64,000 bases of DNA, from NCBI GenBank assembly GCA_902801625.1, contig CADCJI010000009.1, positions 1 through 64,000 of the forward strand. The letters run 5' to 3'. The DNA comes from an uncultured Bacteroidia bacterium. Lineage in GTDB: Bacteria > Bacteroidota > Bacteroidia > Bacteroidales > F082. The notes beneath the pieces were generated by a model. The model ran no database searches and was not told the origin of the DNA. It was given only the letters and a program-made list of their open reading frames with translations. This document shows, piece by piece, positions 62,045 through 64,000 of the stretch; the first letter of the stretch is position 1, and every line of letters begins with the position of its first letter. The position numbers were made by a program, and so were the translations under genes.

Positions 62045-62548
62045 TTACTTTTTCTTCTTTGCGATTTTTAGAATCTCTTCATAAAGGTCGTCTTCGGCGC
62101 CTTCAAAATAGCCCGTGTGTTGATACACAATCTTGCCGTTGCCGTCAATCAAGAAGGTGTGGGGCGGATTGCTCACATTCATGGCACGCTTCAAATCGCC
62201 GTTAGGGTCAAGAAGCACTTCAAAGACCCAGCCCTTACCATCAACAACTGGCTTCACCTTAGCGGTAGAGCGCGAGTCGTCAATAGAAACAGAATAAATC
62301 TTCACACCGGTCTCAGCTTGCCAATCCGCGTAGACATCATTGAGGGCGTTGTGCTCTTTGATGCAAGGTCCGCACCAAGTGGCCCAGAAAGTGATAACGA
62401 TGGGTTTGCCGTCATTGTTGAGCTTAGCAATGTTCACATCCTTACCTTTCAAATTCTTCAAGGTGATGTTCGGCAGTTCCGATTTCGTTTGCGCATGAAG
62501 GCCCGTTACCATCAGAGCCATCAGCAAAAGTGTCATGAGTTTTTTCAT
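62045..62548 (-). CDS. TlpA-like periplasmic thioredoxin
   Basis: 167 residues. A signal peptide (about 1-19) precedes a thioredoxin fold with the redox motif FWATWCGPC (C59, C62) and the cis-proline region NPPHTFLIDGNGKIVYQH. It probably reduces or oxidises disulfides of exported proteins; the CVNC motif of the neighbouring Omp28-like lipoprotein is a plausible partner. It belongs to a tight minus-strand gene run. Confidence 0.9.
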   Translation of the reverse strand: MKKLMTLLLMALMVTGLHAQTKSELPNITLKNLKGKDVNIAKLNNDGKPIVITFWATWCGPCIKEHNALNDVYADWQAETGVKIYSVSIDDSRSTAKVKPVVDGKGWVFEVLLDPNGDLKRAMNVSNPPHTFLIDGNGKIVYQHTGYFEGAEDDLYEEILKIAKKKK

Positions 62549-62575
62549 TGATTCAAAAATTTAATATTCAAAGTT

Positions 62576-63577
62576 TTAAAATTCGTTTTCTTCAATTTGG
62601 CAATAGACTTCAAGTAGTTTGCAATACTGTTCCGCCCTGATAGCCACCTTTTTGATGACATTCGGTATCAAGACACATTCCCCTTGTTTTACAAAAACCG
62701 CGCCACTTTCCCAGTTTAGGGTGAAATTTCCCTCCAAAGCTATCAAAATCACAAATGAATCGAGATTGGAATAGTCTTTTTCCATCTCGCCCTGCAACTG
62801 AAGCAGGTTGGTCACGAAATACTGACAATCCACAACGGGCACTGTCTTGTTCATCACATTGGGGACCTCAATCTTGTAGTTTTCGGGCATCGTGCCATCG
62901 ATGGCCTCCACCGACTGCGGGATATGCAATTCGCGGCGCATGCCGGCCACATCAATACGATCCCAGTCGTAGATGCGGTAGGTGGTGTCGCTGGTCTGTT
63001 GGATTTCGGCCACCATGATACCAGGACCAAGTGCATGGACGCGACCAGCAGGGATAAAGAAAACATCGTCTTTTTTCACCTGCTCGTGGTTCAAAACGCT
63101 TTGCAGTGTATTGTCTTTCAGTACATTGACATAATCCATACGCGTCATCTCGCGATTGAAGCCCATGACGAGTTCGGCATCTTGGTCGGCCTGCATCACA
63201 TACCACATTTCGGTCTTGCCATTGCCCAAGTCGCGTTTTTGGGCCAATTCGTCGTCGGGATGCACCTGTACAGAGAGCCAGTCGTTGGCATCGATGATTT
63301 TCAGCAACAGAGGAAATTGCTCGCCGTATTTATCAAAAACGCTCTCACCGACCAAGTCGCCCATGAAGGTCTCCACCAGGTCGTTGATCTCATCGCCTTC
63401 AAAGTCGCCATTGGCGATTTCGCTTTGTTCGTCCCAGATGCCTGAAAGCAACCACACCTCGCCACAATTCGGCAACGGACCATAGTCCATTCCAAGCACT
63501 TCCTTGATTTTGCGACCACCCCAAATCTTATCCTTGAAGATGGGCTTGAATTTTAGGGGATAGAGTACTGTTTGCAT
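62576..63577 (-). CDS. manA: Mannose-6-phosphate isomerase, class I
   Basis: 333 residues of the cupin-fold type I isomerase that interconverts fructose-6-phosphate and mannose-6-phosphate. Zinc ligands and active site are visible: IWGGRKI near the N-terminus, SVQVHPDDELA, NGKTEMWYVM and PAGRVHALGPG. It supplies mannose units for glycan or GDP-mannose synthesis. It lies 27 bases before the TlpA gene and 7 after the MazF toxin, so it may be part of the same transcript, which links sugar supply to the envelope-modification genes downstream. Confidence 0.92.
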   Translation of the reverse strand: MQTVLYPLKFKPIFKDKIWGGRKIKEVLGMDYGPLPNCGEVWLLSGIWDEQSEIANGDFEGDEINDLVETFMGDLVGESVFDKYGEQFPLLLKIIDANDWLSVQVHPDDELAQKRDLGNGKTEMWYVMQADQDAELVMGFNREMTRMDYVNVLKDNTLQSVLNHEQVKKDDVFFIPAGRVHALGPGIMVAEIQQTSDTTYRIYDWDRIDVAGMRRELHIPQSVEAIDGTMPENYKIEVPNVMNKTVPVVDCQYFVTNLLQLQGEMEKDYSNLDSFVILIALEGNFTLNWESGAVFVKQGECVLIPNVIKKVAIRAEQYCKLLEVYCQIEENEF

Positions 63578-63584
63578 AATAAAC

Positions 63585-63917
63585 TTAAAATATGGATTGT
63601 ATAACTTTATCTACCATCTCATCAAAGAAAGGTTGCTTCATTCTGCTGATTTTACGGATAACATCACGTTCAATATCACCCACCAGGATATGACACTTGA
63701 CATAACTCTTTTTCAGCATAGGCACAGTCAACATTTCATCATCCAGTTCATAACAATACTCTGGATTGTATGGTTTTGAAGAAATCATACACAAATAAAT
63801 GTAACCTTCATTGTCTTGAAGCATATCATTCGATACGATGACAGCGGGATGCGGCTTGAATGAACCGTCAGGAAACAAGAAATTGATTTCAACAATATCA
63901 CGTTGTGAATACTTCAT
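63585..63917 (-). CDS. MazF/PemK-family toxin
   Basis: 110 residues with the PemK/MazF fold: the start SQRDIVEINFLFPDGSFKPHPAVIVSND, then the core strands and KSYVKCHILVGDIERDVIRKISRMKQPFFDEM. These toxins are sequence-specific mRNA endonucleases. It overlaps the stop of the upstream frame by 4 bases (ATGA), as in toxin-antitoxin pairs. It sits 7 bases before manA. Confidence 0.8.
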   Translation of the reverse strand: MKYSQRDIVEINFLFPDGSFKPHPAVIVSNDMLQDNEGYIYLCMISSKPYNPEYCYELDDEMLTVPMLKKSYVKCHILVGDIERDVIRKISRMKQPFFDEMVDKVIQSIF

Positions 63918-64000
63918 ACCAAGTGCTTTGAGAACAATTTTGCGGCATTAGCCTTTGACGTACAAAGAAACGCCTGCTTTTCCTCTTCTTCAGTCCATTC
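63914..64000 (-). CDS. Partial gene, probable antitoxin of the MazF toxin
   Basis: Only the last 28 codons are in the window, ending FLCTSKANAAKLFSKHLV. The stop overlaps the toxin start. Too little is present to place it in a family; the antitoxin role rests on position and the ATGA overlap. Confidence 0.5.
   Translation of the reverse strand, partial: EWTEEEEKQAFLCTSKANAAKLFSKHLV

Overview
The window reads as chromosomal DNA of an anaerobic, probably host-associated member of the Bacteroidales (Bacteroidota). Evidence: type IX secretion (T9SS) type A C-terminal sorting domains on at least seven proteins, the gliding/T9SS-associated genes gldE and gldD behind mutY and ssb, a Bacteroides-type tryptophanase, Omp28/TlpA/DUF6029 envelope proteins, a membrane-tethered TPR-HTH regulator, and -7 boxes of the TAnnTTTG type in front of many genes. 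I cannot name a genus. No rRNA, CRISPR array, prophage or intact insertion sequence is visible; one tRNA-Ser is present. No gene-free stretch exceeds 300 bases; the longest are 45579-45850, 35250-35490 and 11297-11534.

Layout. 1-2.5 kb: three small outer-membrane beta-barrel proteins. 2.7-5.5 kb: two tandem M24 aminopeptidases P. 5.6-8.1 kb: a TonB-dependent receptor without a SusD partner. 8.2-18.4 kb: ribosomal protein L28, a MscS channel, an exosortase-like protease overlapping a ROK-family protein, the B12-dependent ribonucleotide reductase NrdJ, then on the minus strand a RelB/PIN toxin-antitoxin pair running into hflX and tatD, and trpS. 18.5-33.6 kb: a minus-strand run of five T9SS substrates, one M14 carboxypeptidase and four very large mosaic surface proteins sharing a nearly identical 3' cassette of about 800 bp, with a TPR-HTH regulator upstream (33.8-35.2 kb). 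35.5-42.4 kb: RNase G, a 29-residue ribosomal-type protein, HU, then mutY-ssb-gldE-gldD and corA. 42.4-51.4 kb: two secreted endonucleases of the EndA family, a divergent MntP-like protein, tryptophanase with a structured leader, a T9SS substrate and cysteate synthase. 51.6-54 kb: an ExbB/ExbD energising operon. 54-56 kb: tRNA-Ser, asparaginase, TrmO. 56-64 kb: a tight minus-strand run with an MBOAT/SGNH acyl-transfer pair, an Omp28-like lipoprotein, a DUF6029 barrel, a TlpA thioredoxin, mannose-6-phosphate isomerase and a MazF toxin whose antitoxin is cut by the window end.

The most unusual signal is not a single gene. Several families of short palindromic repeats occur both between genes and inside reading frames. 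One family (core CTGAGCCTGTCGAAGG) is read as the linker GPSTGSGT just before the sorting domain of four T9SS proteins and again inside NrdJ. A second (core GAGACGTTGCGCGCAACG) is read as a variable loop inside the sorting domain. A third, with TGTAGGGCTGTC termini, lies 8 to 11 bases after the stop codon of each of the four large T9SS genes. Together they suggest a copied protein-tail cassette with repeats tolerated as linkers. Other points worth checking are the tnaA leader (a 19-codon reading frame ending at a hairpin), the stand-alone exosortase, cysteate synthase as a sign of sulfonolipid synthesis, and the MBOAT/SGNH envelope operon.
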